DNA of 20,739 nt, from assembly GCA_027306845.1 (NCBI GenBank), contig DAHUYY010000009.1, positions 1 to 20,739 of the forward strand. The letters run 5' to 3'. This stretch comes from Vulcanimicrobiota bacterium. Its GTDB lineage: Bacteria; Vulcanimicrobiota; Vulcanimicrobiia; Vulcanimicrobiales; Vulcanimicrobiaceae. The notes under the pieces are model-generated. The model made no database searches, was not told the DNA's origin, and was given only the letters and a program-made list of their open reading frames with translations. Below are positions 1-7,382 of this stretch, one piece after another. Made by a program: the position numbers and the translations under genes. The number at the start of each line of letters is the position of its first letter. The first letter of the stretch is position 1.

Positions 1-396
1 CGTCCCATTCGCACCGTCGTACGTCGTGATCGACGCCGTGTACGAACCAGCCGCCAAACTTAGCGAAATCGTGCAGACGGTACCCGCGAGCGAGGTGGTA
101 CACCCCGGCGAACTCGGCGTCAAACCGAGCGTTTGGTTCAGCACGTTGGTCGTGCCCTGCAACACGGCAATCGTCATCGAGTGCGTCGCCGGCGAAACGT
201 AGGCCGGGCTGCGACCGATGCTCGCCGTTTTCGGCGGCACCGTAATCGCGAAACGAACGCCGTTCGTCGCTCCGTTTGCCTGCTTCGGTAGCGTCGAGCC
301 GAGCCCGCCGGAGGAGGTCCCGCCGCCGCCGCAGCCGGCGAGCAGCAGCAGGGCAACGGGAAATACGACAAGTCGCAAGTCTGAAAAAGAACGCAT
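1..396 (-). CDS. Putative secreted lipoprotein, partial (3' end outside window)
   Basis: An open frame of 132 codons starts at an ATG at 396 and runs off the left edge without a stop. It is preceded by a good ribosome binding site (AAGAGGGG, a few bases upstream). The N-terminus is a typical lipoprotein signal: a short basic start, a hydrophobic stretch and the lipobox LLAGC with Cys at about residue 22. A Gly/Ser-rich tether follows. The visible mature part is rich in Ser, Thr, Gly and Ala, contains the phrase SPAYVSPATHSMTI and has two cysteines, suggesting beta-sandwich (Ig-like) structure. That phrase type is, as I recall, common in large surface proteins of Eremiobacterota; this is memory, not a search. 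The function is unknown. It is divergent from the next lipoprotein gene and shares a 211-base upstream region with it. Confidence 0.75.
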   Translation of the reverse strand, partial: MRSFSDLRLVVFPVALLLLAGCGGGGTSSGGLGSTLPKQANGATNGVRFAITVPPKTASIGRSPAYVSPATHSMTIAVLQGTTNVLNQTLGLTPSSPGCTTSLAGTVCTISLSLAAGSYTASITTYDGANGT

Positions 397-607
397 AGGC
401 CCCTCTTGACGACCGTAGCGCGCGGTCACAACCACGCGATGACGGGCAGGGATTTCATGCAAAGTCGGCGCTTCCTTCTTCGATTTTTCTCGTTCTCTTC
501 TCAATAAGGCGACCACATAAATTTATCTAATCCAACCTAACGTCAAGAAGGAGGCACTCTATCGCGAGCGAATCGACGTCGCACTCGCTATTTTTAGGGG
601 AGCCTTA
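397..607. promoter_or_regulatory. Divergent intergenic region between two lipoprotein genes, with possible leader
   Basis: This 211-base gap separates the divergent starts at 396 (minus) and 608 (plus) and should hold promoters for both. I cannot assign clear -35/-10 boxes; an AT-rich stretch (about 515-535, CATAAATTTATC) is the best candidate for an open-complex region. On the plus strand there is a near-perfect Shine-Dalgarno sequence (AAGAAGGAGG, 545-554) that is not followed by ATG/GTG/TTG at usable distance. After it comes a short inverted repeat (GCGAG 564-568 / CTCGC 584-588) followed by TATTTTTA. The real gene has its own site, AGGGGAG, just before the ATG at 608. Confidence 0.4.
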
Positions 608-1420
608 ATGTATTTTCGGCGGTCGTTTTTTTGGGGATTCGCGCTCCTAACAATAGGTGCGCTCGCTGCATGCTCCTCGGGTTCGAGTTCCGGGCCCGGG
701 AGCACGACGCCACCTGCGGCTCCTCCGGTCACCGTCAACCTCAGCGGACCACTACAATTTGTCGGACAGATCGCCGTTTTACAAGTCAACCAGCCCGGCT
801 ATCTCGGCCCCTTCACGATCACCTCGAGTAACGGTGCCGTATTGAACTTGCAACAGAAATTGCAGTCGACGCAACGTAGCCCCCAGGGCGCAGGTCCGCA
901 GACGATCATCAGCCCCAACGGACAAGCGTACGTAACCGCCCTCTCACCAGGCACCGCGTCGATTAGCGTGAACGGCTTTAACGGGCTTATCGCCGTGCCG
1001 ACGGGGTTACAGAATATTACGATCGGTGCGGCGACCCCGAGTCCGAGTCCGAGCCCGGGTTCGACGCCGACGCCCGTGCCGACGCCCGTTCCGACACCCG
1101 TGCCGACACCCGTGCCGACACCGACACCGACACCCAAGCCGCTCGGCGTCGCTCCGAGCACCCTAGCGCTCACCGGGACCGGCGCGAGTAACGCGCAGAC
1201 GCTCGTTGTGACGGAGACCGGCTACACCGGCACGTTTACCGAGAGCGATACCTGCAGCACGATCGCCACGATAACCCCAAGCAGCGGCACCGGGCCGAGC
1301 TTCACCTTTACAGTAACCGGCGTCAGCGCCGGAAGCTGTACCGCGACCTTCGCCGATACAAACGGACAGCATGTCACCGCAACGATCGGCGTGACGACGA
1401 CGGGAATCATCGTTCAATAG
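608..1420 (+). CDS. Putative lipoprotein with Pro-Thr linker and Ig-like C-terminal domain
   Basis: The 270-residue protein starts at ATG with AGGGGAG as ribosome binding site. Residues 1-22 form a lipoprotein signal peptide (basic RR at 4-5, hydrophobic core, lipobox LAAC with Cys22), so the protein is probably anchored in a membrane and exposed outside the cytoplasm. A Ser/Gly/Pro tether (23-40) leads to a first domain of about 100 residues. Then comes a low-complexity Pro/Thr/Ser/Val linker (143-178) made of PSPS and PVPT units, and a second domain (181-270) rich in Thr/Ser with two cysteines (216, 244) that could form a disulfide. The second domain looks like a bacterial Ig-like beta-sandwich. 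No catalytic motif is visible; a binding or surface role is only a guess. It is a single-gene unit closed by a clear terminator. Confidence 0.85.
   Translation: MYFRRSFFWGFALLTIGALAACSSGSSSGPGSTTPPAAPPVTVNLSGPLQFVGQIAVLQVNQPGYLGPFTITSSNGAVLNLQQKLQSTQRSPQGAGPQTIISPNGQAYVTALSPGTASISVNGFNGLIAVPTGLQNITIGAATPSPSPSPGSTPTPVPTPVPTPVPTPVPTPTPTPKPLGVAPSTLALTGTGASNAQTLVVTETGYTGTFTESDTCSTIATITPSSGTGPSFTFTVTGVSAGSCTATFADTNGQHVTATIGVTTTGIIVQ
1073..1138 (+). repeat. Tandem 12-base repeat coding for PVPT units
   Basis: Near-identical 12-base units (CCGACGCCCGTG and the variant CCGACACCCGTG) are repeated head to tail and encode the PVPT linker, ending in shorter CCGACA units. The copies differ by single bases at few positions, so copy number may vary by slippage. 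Confidence 0.8.
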
Positions 1421-1452
1421 GCAACCAACGGAGGCCGTGAGGCTCTAAAAAT

Positions 1453-1490
1453 CGGACGCTCCCGACGATGGTCGCGAGCGTCCGTTTTTT
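1453..1490. terminator. Bidirectional rho-independent terminator
   Basis: A perfect 9-bp stem, CGGACGCTC (1453-1461) with GAGCGTCCG (1476-1484), encloses a 14-base loop and is followed on the plus strand by TTTTTT (1485-1490). On the minus strand the same stem is followed by ATTTTTAG (from AAAAAT left of the stem). It lies 32 bases after the lipoprotein stop and just past the stop of the convergent gene ending at 1501, so it can serve both. Confidence 0.9.
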
Positions 1491-1500
1491 AGGCGGACGA

Positions 1501-3726
1501 CTACGTGCGAGCCTGCCCGAAAAAGAAACGACGGATTCCACCGCTCACGTTTTTCGATTTCACGTGCCCTTCGTACGATTGGTTAAAGGCGCGCGAGAGT
1601 TTGAGATGTTCCTCCATGACCTCGCCCAATTTATCGGCGAGTCCCGGACGCATGAGCACGATCGGTTCGAACTGATATCTTCCGATTTCATAAACGATCG
1701 CGCCTTCCATGGCACGAACGGTTGCGGTGCGCGGCGCTCCGGTCAGCAACGAGATCTCGCCGACGGCCTCGCCTTTTTCGACGACGGCAACGCGCTGGTC
1801 GGTGTCATCGATCGTCTGCCGCACCAAAACCTCGAGGCGCCCTTCGGCAACGACGAAGAGCGACGAGCCTTCCCGCCCTTGAACGATGATGCGTTCGAGC
1901 GGTCCGAGCCGGATCGTTCGCGCCGTTTTAGCGAGATGGAAGCGCTCCTCGTCGGAGAGCACTTTGAAAATCGGTACTCGCGCGAAGAAATCTTCCGTTA
2001 GTTCGAGCTCGCGCTCGGTTTCAGGCAATGCGCCGCCCTTGCGCTGAAGGTTCGGCATTGGGGCCTCCGTCTCGACCGGCTCGGAATATCCATCGCGCCC
2101 CTGCAGGCGCTTGAGGTGCTGAGCGCGTCCCCCCATGTACGACTGCAAGATACTCACGGTGTCGGAGACACATTCTTCGCCGGTGTATTCCATCAAACCG
2201 TGCCGCTTCGCCCACTCGGCAACCTCGTTCATCGAGGTGCGGTATTGATTGCAAGCAGCCGCGAAAAGCCCATCTTGATCTCCGAACATCTCGGCGAAAT
2301 GTTTCGGCATCCATTTGAGATCGAGAAAACCAAGTTTTGCTTGCTGATGCCAAAGCACGACGCCTTTTAGTTTTTCGTTGAGATGTTCCAGTTCGGGAAA
2401 CGCGCGCGGAGTTTTGCGTAAAACCGCTCGCTCGGCATCGCGGAACACGCGCCCCCACGTTTCCTGCGCATTGTGTAAGTTCGGCCCTGCAAGTTCGATG
2501 GCGTGCTTGAGATCTTGATGGTGTACGTGCAAAAAGCCCAACACCGCTTCACGTTTTTTCAACAAGTTCATTGCCGAGACCGGGCCGGTCTGCGGCGTCC
2601 CAAAAGTGGGAAACACGATTTTCCGAAGTTTCCAAATATCCGCCCATCGCTTCGGATTAACGCGTTTGCGAATCTCGGCAAAAAACGGATGACGCTCGTA
2701 TGCCTCCCGTTCGGCCGGCGTGAGTAAATCGCCGACGTCGTCTTTGACCGCCTCGAATATACCGATGCACGTTAGAAACTCAAGGTATAACCCAACGCGC
2801 ATCAACCAACGCGGATCGGACAAATTGTTTTTTTTGTAGACGATATCTTCGATTAACGCGCGGGTATAAAGCGCCGCTTTATCGGAGCCGATAAGCAAGA
2901 CCGGCGACCAAGGATGATACGTATGGTCGTCGAGATCGGATCCTGCGGCTTTTGCCTGCTCGGCCGTGTCGGGTTTGATCAGACGATCGACAACGCGTTG
3001 GTAGAGCGACCCGAAGCGGCGTGTATCGCAGATATCGATCCAAGTCGAATCCGACGCAACGGGAACGCCTCGGTAGGTTACTCTCAAATGCACGTGCAGC
3101 ATTTGCGTGAAGAGTGCACCGAAGGTGAACGGATCGGCACCGTCGGTAGCGCAGGCGCGCAGCTGCGGGTCTGCATGCTCCCAACTCCACGTGGCACCCG
3201 GCAAAAAGTCCCGCGCCGGATCAAACCGTACGACTAGGCGTTTTCCCTCTACCTCGTCGAGCGCGATCGGCGCCAGTGCGACGCCGCTTGCGCTCGTCGA
3301 ATCGAAAACCTTTGGGCTCAATGCGCGGCGATCCCAGCCTGGTATCGGCGTGGTTATGAGGGACGCGTCGGTGCCGGCGAACGAAAGCGTGATGTCGACG
3401 CCGATCTCTCGAAGCGTCTCCGGCGTGTTCGCCGCGAGTCCGTCGATGGTGTAGAGAACGTACGCTGCGTTTTCTCCGCTTGCATCCTCGGGCAAGAGCA
3501 TACTTGCATTGTCGCTTGAACCCAGTCCAGGATGCGCCATTTCGTCGGTCGGCCGACGACCGGTAATAAACGGAATGATGCGCGCGGAGATGGGAAGTAG
3601 CGACGTATGCGAATGGACCTCATCGATAACCGACGCAACGACACGCGCCTTATCATCCTCCCCCATTCCCGCTACGGGTGCGCGGAGCAATCCGAGAAGT
3701 TGGGCGAGAAATTCAGACTCCCTCAC
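1501..3726 (-). CDS. Large protein of unknown function with C-terminal cyclic-nucleotide-binding domain
   Basis: The last about 160 residues are a Crp/PKA-type cyclic-nucleotide-binding domain. They include a FFARVPIFKVLSDEE-like entry helix and beta-roll, then a phosphate-binding cassette GEISLLTGAPRTATV. The cassette keeps the Glu and Arg that contact ribose and phosphate, so cAMP/cGMP binding is plausible. No DNA-binding helix-turn-helix follows; the chain ends in a basic tail. The preceding about 570 residues match no family I recognise. They look soluble, are rich in Trp/His/Arg in the second half, and have no signal peptide or membrane segment. Start: GTG at 3726 has GGGAG 8 bases upstream. 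ATG at 3741 has no such site. TTG at 3813 has GGAGG only 4 bases away and would give 770 residues. The gene is alone, divergent from the secreted-protein gene at 3928. A cNMP-controlled cytoplasmic enzyme or scaffold is inference. Confidence 0.85.
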   Translation of the reverse strand: MRESEFLAQLLGLLRAPVAGMGEDDKARVVASVIDEVHSHTSLLPISARIIPFITGRRPTDEMAHPGLGSSDNASMLLPEDASGENAAYVLYTIDGLAANTPETLREIGVDITLSFAGTDASLITTPIPGWDRRALSPKVFDSTSASGVALAPIALDEVEGKRLVVRFDPARDFLPGATWSWEHADPQLRACATDGADPFTFGALFTQMLHVHLRVTYRGVPVASDSTWIDICDTRRFGSLYQRVVDRLIKPDTAEQAKAAGSDLDDHTYHPWSPVLLIGSDKAALYTRALIEDIVYKKNNLSDPRWLMRVGLYLEFLTCIGIFEAVKDDVGDLLTPAEREAYERHPFFAEIRKRVNPKRWADIWKLRKIVFPTFGTPQTGPVSAMNLLKKREAVLGFLHVHHQDLKHAIELAGPNLHNAQETWGRVFRDAERAVLRKTPRAFPELEHLNEKLKGVVLWHQQAKLGFLDLKWMPKHFAEMFGDQDGLFAAACNQYRTSMNEVAEWAKRHGLMEYTGEECVSDTVSILQSYMGGRAQHLKRLQGRDGYSEPVETEAPMPNLQRKGGALPETERELELTEDFFARVPIFKVLSDEERFHLAKTARTIRLGPLERIIVQGREGSSLFVVAEGRLEVLVRQTIDDTDQRVAVVEKGEAVGEISLLTGAPRTATVRAMEGAIVYEIGRYQFEPIVLMRPGLADKLGEVMEEHLKLSRAFNQSYEGHVKSKNVSGGIRRFFFGQART

Positions 3727-3927
3727 GGTTATAGCTCCCATGAACGTGCGAGTGCGCTTCGAAGGGTTTTCCGTCGCCGTACGCACCCACCCTTTACCGG
3801 CATCGGCGGCCAACGCGCCTCCGGGAACCCGTCCGTGGTGATAGCATCCGGTCCCGTTGCCGGCCTCGCTGCCGGGCCCTGAAGCGCGACACGGAAAAAT
3901 GACGCGCCCAAAGGCCGAGGCTCGGCA

Positions 3928-4449
3928 ATGGAGAAGCGCCGCATCATGAAACGCTCGATCGTGCTGCTGGCGCTCGCCGCAGCTGCAGTTCTACCGGCGG
4001 CAGGGTTCGCTCAACAAACCTCCCCGATGGTAGCTCCCTCGGCAACGCCGGGCATTCCCGCGGCAACAACGCAACCTGCAGCCCTTACCCAGTCTCCGAT
4101 CCAGATCGAGGCCTGCAAGCTCTACGTGAAGGGGACGCCGTTGTACGGCACCACCGGTATTCTCACGATTTCGTTTACGAATGAAGGCAACGTCACGGCG
4201 AATGTCGTTCGCTGGAAACTGACGTGGGGAGAGGGGAAAGTCGCGTATATTCGCGACGAAGGGACGTTCTCGCCCGGCATCACGATCAAACACGACTTCC
4301 GCCAAGCATCCGGTATCGTTCTCTCGCCGCTCTTTGCGAACCCTAATATTACCTGCGCACCGTCGATGGTAAAACTTGAAAACGGGCAAATGTGGCAGGC
4401 GAGCCCGAACGATCGCAACGGCGTCACGGCGACGCTTTCCTACACCTAA
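3928..4449 (+). CDS. Small secreted protein of unknown function
   Basis: The 173-residue protein begins with a basic n-region (MEKRRIMKRS) and a hydrophobic, Ala/Leu-rich core. It has a likely signal peptidase I site after GFA, before QQ. The start at 3928 has GAGG 7 bases upstream; ATG at 3946 (MKRSIV) is an alternative that keeps the whole signal peptide. After a Pro/Ala/Thr-rich spacer (about 35-55), the mature domain (about 57-173) looks like a beta-rich fold with two cysteines (in EACKLY and ITCAP) that could pair. The motif ISFTNEGNVTANVVRWKL resembles an Ig-like domain strand pattern. No enzyme motif is seen. It is divergent from the cyclic-nucleotide-binding gene (114-200 bases between, depending on starts) and is followed by 165 bases of noncoding DNA. 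Confidence 0.8.
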   Translation: MEKRRIMKRSIVLLALAAAAVLPAAGFAQQTSPMVAPSATPGIPAATTQPAALTQSPIQIEACKLYVKGTPLYGTTGILTISFTNEGNVTANVVRWKLTWGEGKVAYIRDEGTFSPGITIKHDFRQASGIVLSPLFANPNITCAPSMVKLENGQMWQASPNDRNGVTATLSYT

Positions 4450-4614
4450 TAAACCACGCGACAGTGAGTATTTCGAATGGCAAACTCTGCGGGCCGGCCG
4501 CCTCGCATGGAACGCATCACTGCTTTCGCGACTGCCGTATCTACGCGCGACCTTGCAGCCGAAGTAACGCCGTGACCGGGACGCCGGCGCGAGAATTGGA
4601 AATCGCCTAGCTCC
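4450..4614. other. Intergenic region, no gene seen
   Basis: The 165 bases lie between two plus-strand genes. Open frames here are continuations or shadows of the neighbours. I see an 8-base palindrome (GGCCGGCC, near 4492) but no convincing terminator or promoter. Confidence 0.5.
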
Positions 4615-5862
4615 ATGAAACTCGACGAAATTCTACATGGATTCGAGCGCCCGTTCTGGGTCGCCAACATCAGCGAAATCTTCGAGCGGCTCTCGTACTA
4701 CGCCGTCTTCTCGACGCTCGCGCTCTACCTCAACCAAACGCTAGGCTTCTCCAGCGCGCTCTCGGCGAGCCTGAGCGGCATCTTCGGCGGCGCGGTGTGG
4801 GTGATGGCAATCTTCGGCGGCGCGCTCGCCGACCGGATCGGGTTCCGCCGGGCCCTCTCCGCAGCGTACTTCATTCTCACCTGTGCCTACTTTATGGTTG
4901 GATCGATCGGCGCACCGTGGCTCGCTCCCGTTCGTTCCGTCGTTCCGCTCGGGTTGCTCGCAGGGGTCATTCTTTTCTTACCGGCGCTCGGAGTTGCGCT
5001 CGTCAAACCCTCGGTCGTCGGCACCACCGCACGCTCTTCAAAAGAGGGTGTCCGTTCGATCGGGTATGCAATTTATTACACGATGGTCAACATCGGCAGC
5101 ACGCTCGGGCCGTTTCTCGCCGGTTGGCTGCACTCACGCCTTCCGCCGCAAGATGTCTTCTTAATCGCCGCCGTCAGCGTGTTTCTGATGTTTTTTATGG
5201 TGCTTGTTTTCTTTCGCGAACCGCGAGTTCGCGAACGTGAAGCATCGACCTCGCTCGCCAAGACCGCTCGCGACTTCTTGACGGTCTTTAGCAACTGGCG
5301 TTTCGTGCTTTTTCTCGCGATCTTTTCAGGGTACTGGATCGTCTATTGGCAGCAATACTTAATCCTTCCGATTTATATCCACGATTACGTCGACCCCAAC
5401 GCTAATACGGCGATGATTCTCATCACCGATCCGCTCATCGTAATCACGCTCACCGTTGCAATGAATGCGCTCACGCGACGGATCCCGTCCTTTCGAGCCC
5501 TCACGCTTGGAACGTTGGTTACTTCGGTCGGCTGGTTACTCATCGCGACGAAGGCGAGCGTTCTGATGGCGATCCTCAGCCTCGTGGTGCTCGCTATCGG
5601 AGAGATCATTCAATCCCCGCGCTATTATGAATACATTTCACGCCTCGCACCACCCGGGCAACAAGGCACGTACATGGGCTTTGCCTTTCTCCCCATCGGC
5701 ATCGGTTCGATTGTCGGCGGTTGGTTCGGCGGCACACTACTCCAGCACTTCGGCGGTGCCGGGCAGCAGCCGGCAACGATCTGGTGGATCGTTACCGGCG
5801 CCGGAGTCGTGACTGCACTGATGCTTTGGATCTACGATAAAGTGCTGAAACCAGCGACATAA
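4615..5862 (+). CDS. MFS transporter, POT/PTR-like (probable proton-coupled peptide or solute symporter)
   Basis: The 415-residue hydrophobic protein has about 12 predicted membrane segments. Near the N-terminus it has EIFERLSYY (E21, E24, R25, Y28, Y29), matching the ExxERFxYY hallmark of the proton-dependent oligopeptide transporter family. There that motif takes part in proton coupling. The loop GGALADRIGFRRA after segment 2 is the MFS motif A. The second half has SGYWIVYWQQYLILPIYI, like segment 7 of POT proteins, and PRYYEYISRLAPPGQQGTYMG near segments 10-11, also POT-like. Typical POTs are 450-550 residues, so this is a short member and the substrate is not certain. The start ATG is preceded only by a weak purine-rich site. 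No partner gene is adjacent. Confidence 0.85.
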   Translation: MKLDEILHGFERPFWVANISEIFERLSYYAVFSTLALYLNQTLGFSSALSASLSGIFGGAVWVMAIFGGALADRIGFRRALSAAYFILTCAYFMVGSIGAPWLAPVRSVVPLGLLAGVILFLPALGVALVKPSVVGTTARSSKEGVRSIGYAIYYTMVNIGSTLGPFLAGWLHSRLPPQDVFLIAAVSVFLMFFMVLVFFREPRVREREASTSLAKTARDFLTVFSNWRFVLFLAIFSGYWIVYWQQYLILPIYIHDYVDPNANTAMILITDPLIVITLTVAMNALTRRIPSFRALTLGTLVTSVGWLLIATKASVLMAILSLVVLAIGEIIQSPRYYEYISRLAPPGQQGTYMGFAFLPIGIGSIVGGWFGGTLLQHFGGAGQQPATIWWIVTGAGVVTALMLWIYDKVLKPAT

Positions 5863-5928
5863 TCGAGTTCCTTTTTCAACCCGAGTAGCGCCGCTAAACT
5901 CCGCATCCTATCGCGGGCCGCATCTCGT

Positions 5929-6017
5929 TGCGCCTCGATACGCTGCCTTCGGCAGCTACTCGGCGTGACAAACGCTGCGCCTCGATACGCTGCCTTCGGC
6001 AGCTACTCGGCGTGACA
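5929..6017. repeat. Two direct copies of a 42-base repeat with internal hairpin
   Basis: Two identical 42-base copies start at 5929 and 5976 (period 47) with the core TGCGCCTCGATACGCTGCC continuing to GGCGTGACA. Each contains the perfect inverted repeat GCTGCC-TTC-GGCAGC. The form (a small hairpin plus the tail CTACTCGGCGTGACA) is like short interspersed palindromic elements spread through intergenic DNA. Dispersal in the genome cannot be seen from this window. Confidence 0.9.
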
Positions 6018-6051
6018 GAGCAGCGACTCGGCGCGACAGAGCAGCGACTCG
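6014..6051. repeat. Two copies of a 17-base repeat abutting the 42-base repeats
   Basis: GACAGAGCAGCGACTCG occurs at 6014-6030 and 6035-6051 (period 21). The unit with its flanks (GACTCGGCGCGACA) resembles the tail TACTCGGCGTGACA of the 42-base repeat. It is probably a degenerate derivative of the same element lacking the hairpin. Confidence 0.85.
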
Positions 6052-6100
6052 TGCCTCGGGGTAGGCAGGCCGCTGCACTTGCACGAAAGGCAGTCCCATC

Positions 6101-6523
6101 ATGCAACGATCTGCCCCGAAGAATCTCCACTGGCCCGGCCTTCTTGCCGCCCTTCGTTCCTGCGAGGGAGCGACCGTCTTTCTACGCACGGGCACGACCA
6201 GCGAGCCGGCGGGGGAGATTCGCACGCGCCCCGCGGCCCGCGGCACCGAATTCTGCCTCTACGAGGGAGATTCGCCGGTTCCGCGCGTTGCGCTTATCGA
6301 GCGACTCGAACATTTAGCGTCGCATCCCGACCGACGTTTCGCCGCCGCCGCCCGCATTCACGTCAATGGAAGCTTCGAACTCGTCGAACGTGCGATCGAC
6401 GATTCGATCGCCGGCGCACTCTGCACGGTTGTCGTTGCGCGGAACTCCGGTGGGCGCTTCGAGCCCTTACGCGGGAAAGCGCCGCATACCACCGGACGCA
6501 GTAAACGCATCAAGACCGGGTAG
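6101..6523 (+). CDS. Small protein of unknown function
   Basis: This is a 140-codon frame with ATG and an AAAGG site about 10 bases upstream. Codon use (strong G/C at third positions) is like that of the neighbouring genes, which favours it over two overlapping frames. The protein has no signal peptide or membrane segment. It is mixed alpha/beta in character with a hydrophobic C-terminal strand (ALCTVVVARNSGG) and ends in a basic tail (GRSKRIKTG). I recognise no family. Its stop lies 3 bases from the stop of the convergent GH114 gene, with no terminator between them, so transcripts from both sides probably overlap. Confidence 0.65.
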   Translation: MQRSAPKNLHWPGLLAALRSCEGATVFLRTGTTSEPAGEIRTRPAARGTEFCLYEGDSPVPRVALIERLEHLASHPDRRFAAAARIHVNGSFELVERAIDDSIAGALCTVVVARNSGGRFEPLRGKAPHTTGRSKRIKTG

Positions 6524-6526
6524 CCT

Positions 6527-7375
6527 TTATGGTGGACAGGTAACGATCCACGAATCCAGCGCGGGATGTTTGAGAATCGTCGTATCGCCGAGCGCCGTTG
6601 CCGCAGGGCAATACGTCGAAGTAAATTGAGTTGCGGTGGTCACGTCGTCATATTCGACATCGACGATGAATTTATGTTGCGCTCGTAATGGCGCATCGTC
6701 GGCGCACCACCCTTGTGCCCAACAGCTTTCGTTGATTGCGAAATCAACGGTCGAAGCCACCGTCGGTAACATTTCGGGCGCATTTTTCAGTCCGACGGCG
6801 AGCCCGTTGGAGTGCGCGAACGTCGCCAAATTCGTGAGATAGCTTTCGTCATCTTGAAGAGTCAGTGGAAACCCGGTGTTATTGCTATATCCGTCGACGT
6901 TATCGAACTCGACGCCGTCGAATCCCTTCGCACGACAGGTCGCTATTCGTGCATCCATGATCGGAGCGAGAAGGTCGATGCGCCGCACGTCGAGCCACCG
7001 TTCGTTCGGGAAACCCACGTACGTATTTCCAAGCACGACCGTCGGAAAACTCGACGCATCCGAGCGCCAATTTTCATAACTCCCCGCATCGACATAGCAA
7101 ACCGCGCGCCCGCCGGCGGCGTGCAGCGTAGCAATATCGCTCGCCGTTGTTGCCTCCCAATCGATATCTTCGATTGCAGCTCCCGGCGATGGAAGCCCCG
7201 CCTGGCTGAGATCGTACTGAAAGCTCGCGCCCGGCGTCGGCGCCCACCACGTTGCACTCGGGCTCGGTGCCGGGGCGGGCATGCCGGATCCGGCGACGCT
7301 CCCTCCGGCACCACATGCCGCAAGCAACCCGATCGCCGCGATGAGATATCCCGCGCGGAACGTACGTAAACGCAC
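6527..7375 (-). CDS. GH114-family lipoprotein (endo-alpha-1,4-polygalactosaminidase-like)
   Basis: The 282-residue protein starts at GTG (7375) with GAGG placed over the stop of the upstream gene (TGAGGAAATAGTG). Residues 1-21 form a lipoprotein signal with lipobox LLAAC (Cys21), followed by a Pro/Ala/Ser tether to about 42. The rest is a GH114 TIM barrel. It begins with WWAPTPGASFQYDLS, then CYVDAGSYENWR, NERWLDVR, KGFDGVEFDNVDGYSNNTGF, GLAVGLKN and FAINESC, each a family-typical block. Family knowledge puts catalytic acids on barrel strands; E156/D158 and E216 are the visible candidates. GH114 enzymes cleave galactosamine-containing polymers; which polymer is attacked here is unknown. The gene is the last of a minus-strand run and lies 7 bases after the Asp-box gene. 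Confidence 0.9.
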   Translation of the reverse strand: MRLRTFRAGYLIAAIGLLAACGAGGSVAGSGMPAPAPSPSATWWAPTPGASFQYDLSQAGLPSPGAAIEDIDWEATTASDIATLHAAGGRAVCYVDAGSYENWRSDASSFPTVVLGNTYVGFPNERWLDVRRIDLLAPIMDARIATCRAKGFDGVEFDNVDGYSNNTGFPLTLQDDESYLTNLATFAHSNGLAVGLKNAPEMLPTVASTVDFAINESCWAQGWCADDAPLRAQHKFIVDVEYDDVTTATQFTSTYCPAATALGDTTILKHPALDSWIVTCPP

Positions 7376-7382
7376 TATTTCC

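Larger units (their letters stand above)
5863..6100. other. Intergenic region holding short direct repeats
   Basis: This is 238 bases of noncoding DNA between the transporter and the small unknown gene. The central half is made of direct repeats, described separately. Open frames across it come from the repeat and lack support. Confidence 0.6.

Noticed and set aside
4485..4505. GC-rich palindrome GGCCGGCC as a terminator or operator
   Set aside because: Only eight bases, no T-run and no second copy; expected by chance in GC-rich DNA.
5929..6051. CRISPR-like array
   Set aside because: Only two copies of each repeat, spaced by 5 bases or less, with no unique spacers and no cas gene.
5928..6317. 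A 129-codon plus-strand frame through the repeats
   Set aside because: It begins in the direct repeats and overlaps the better-supported frame at 6101; composition is Arg/Pro/Ala-rich shadow type.
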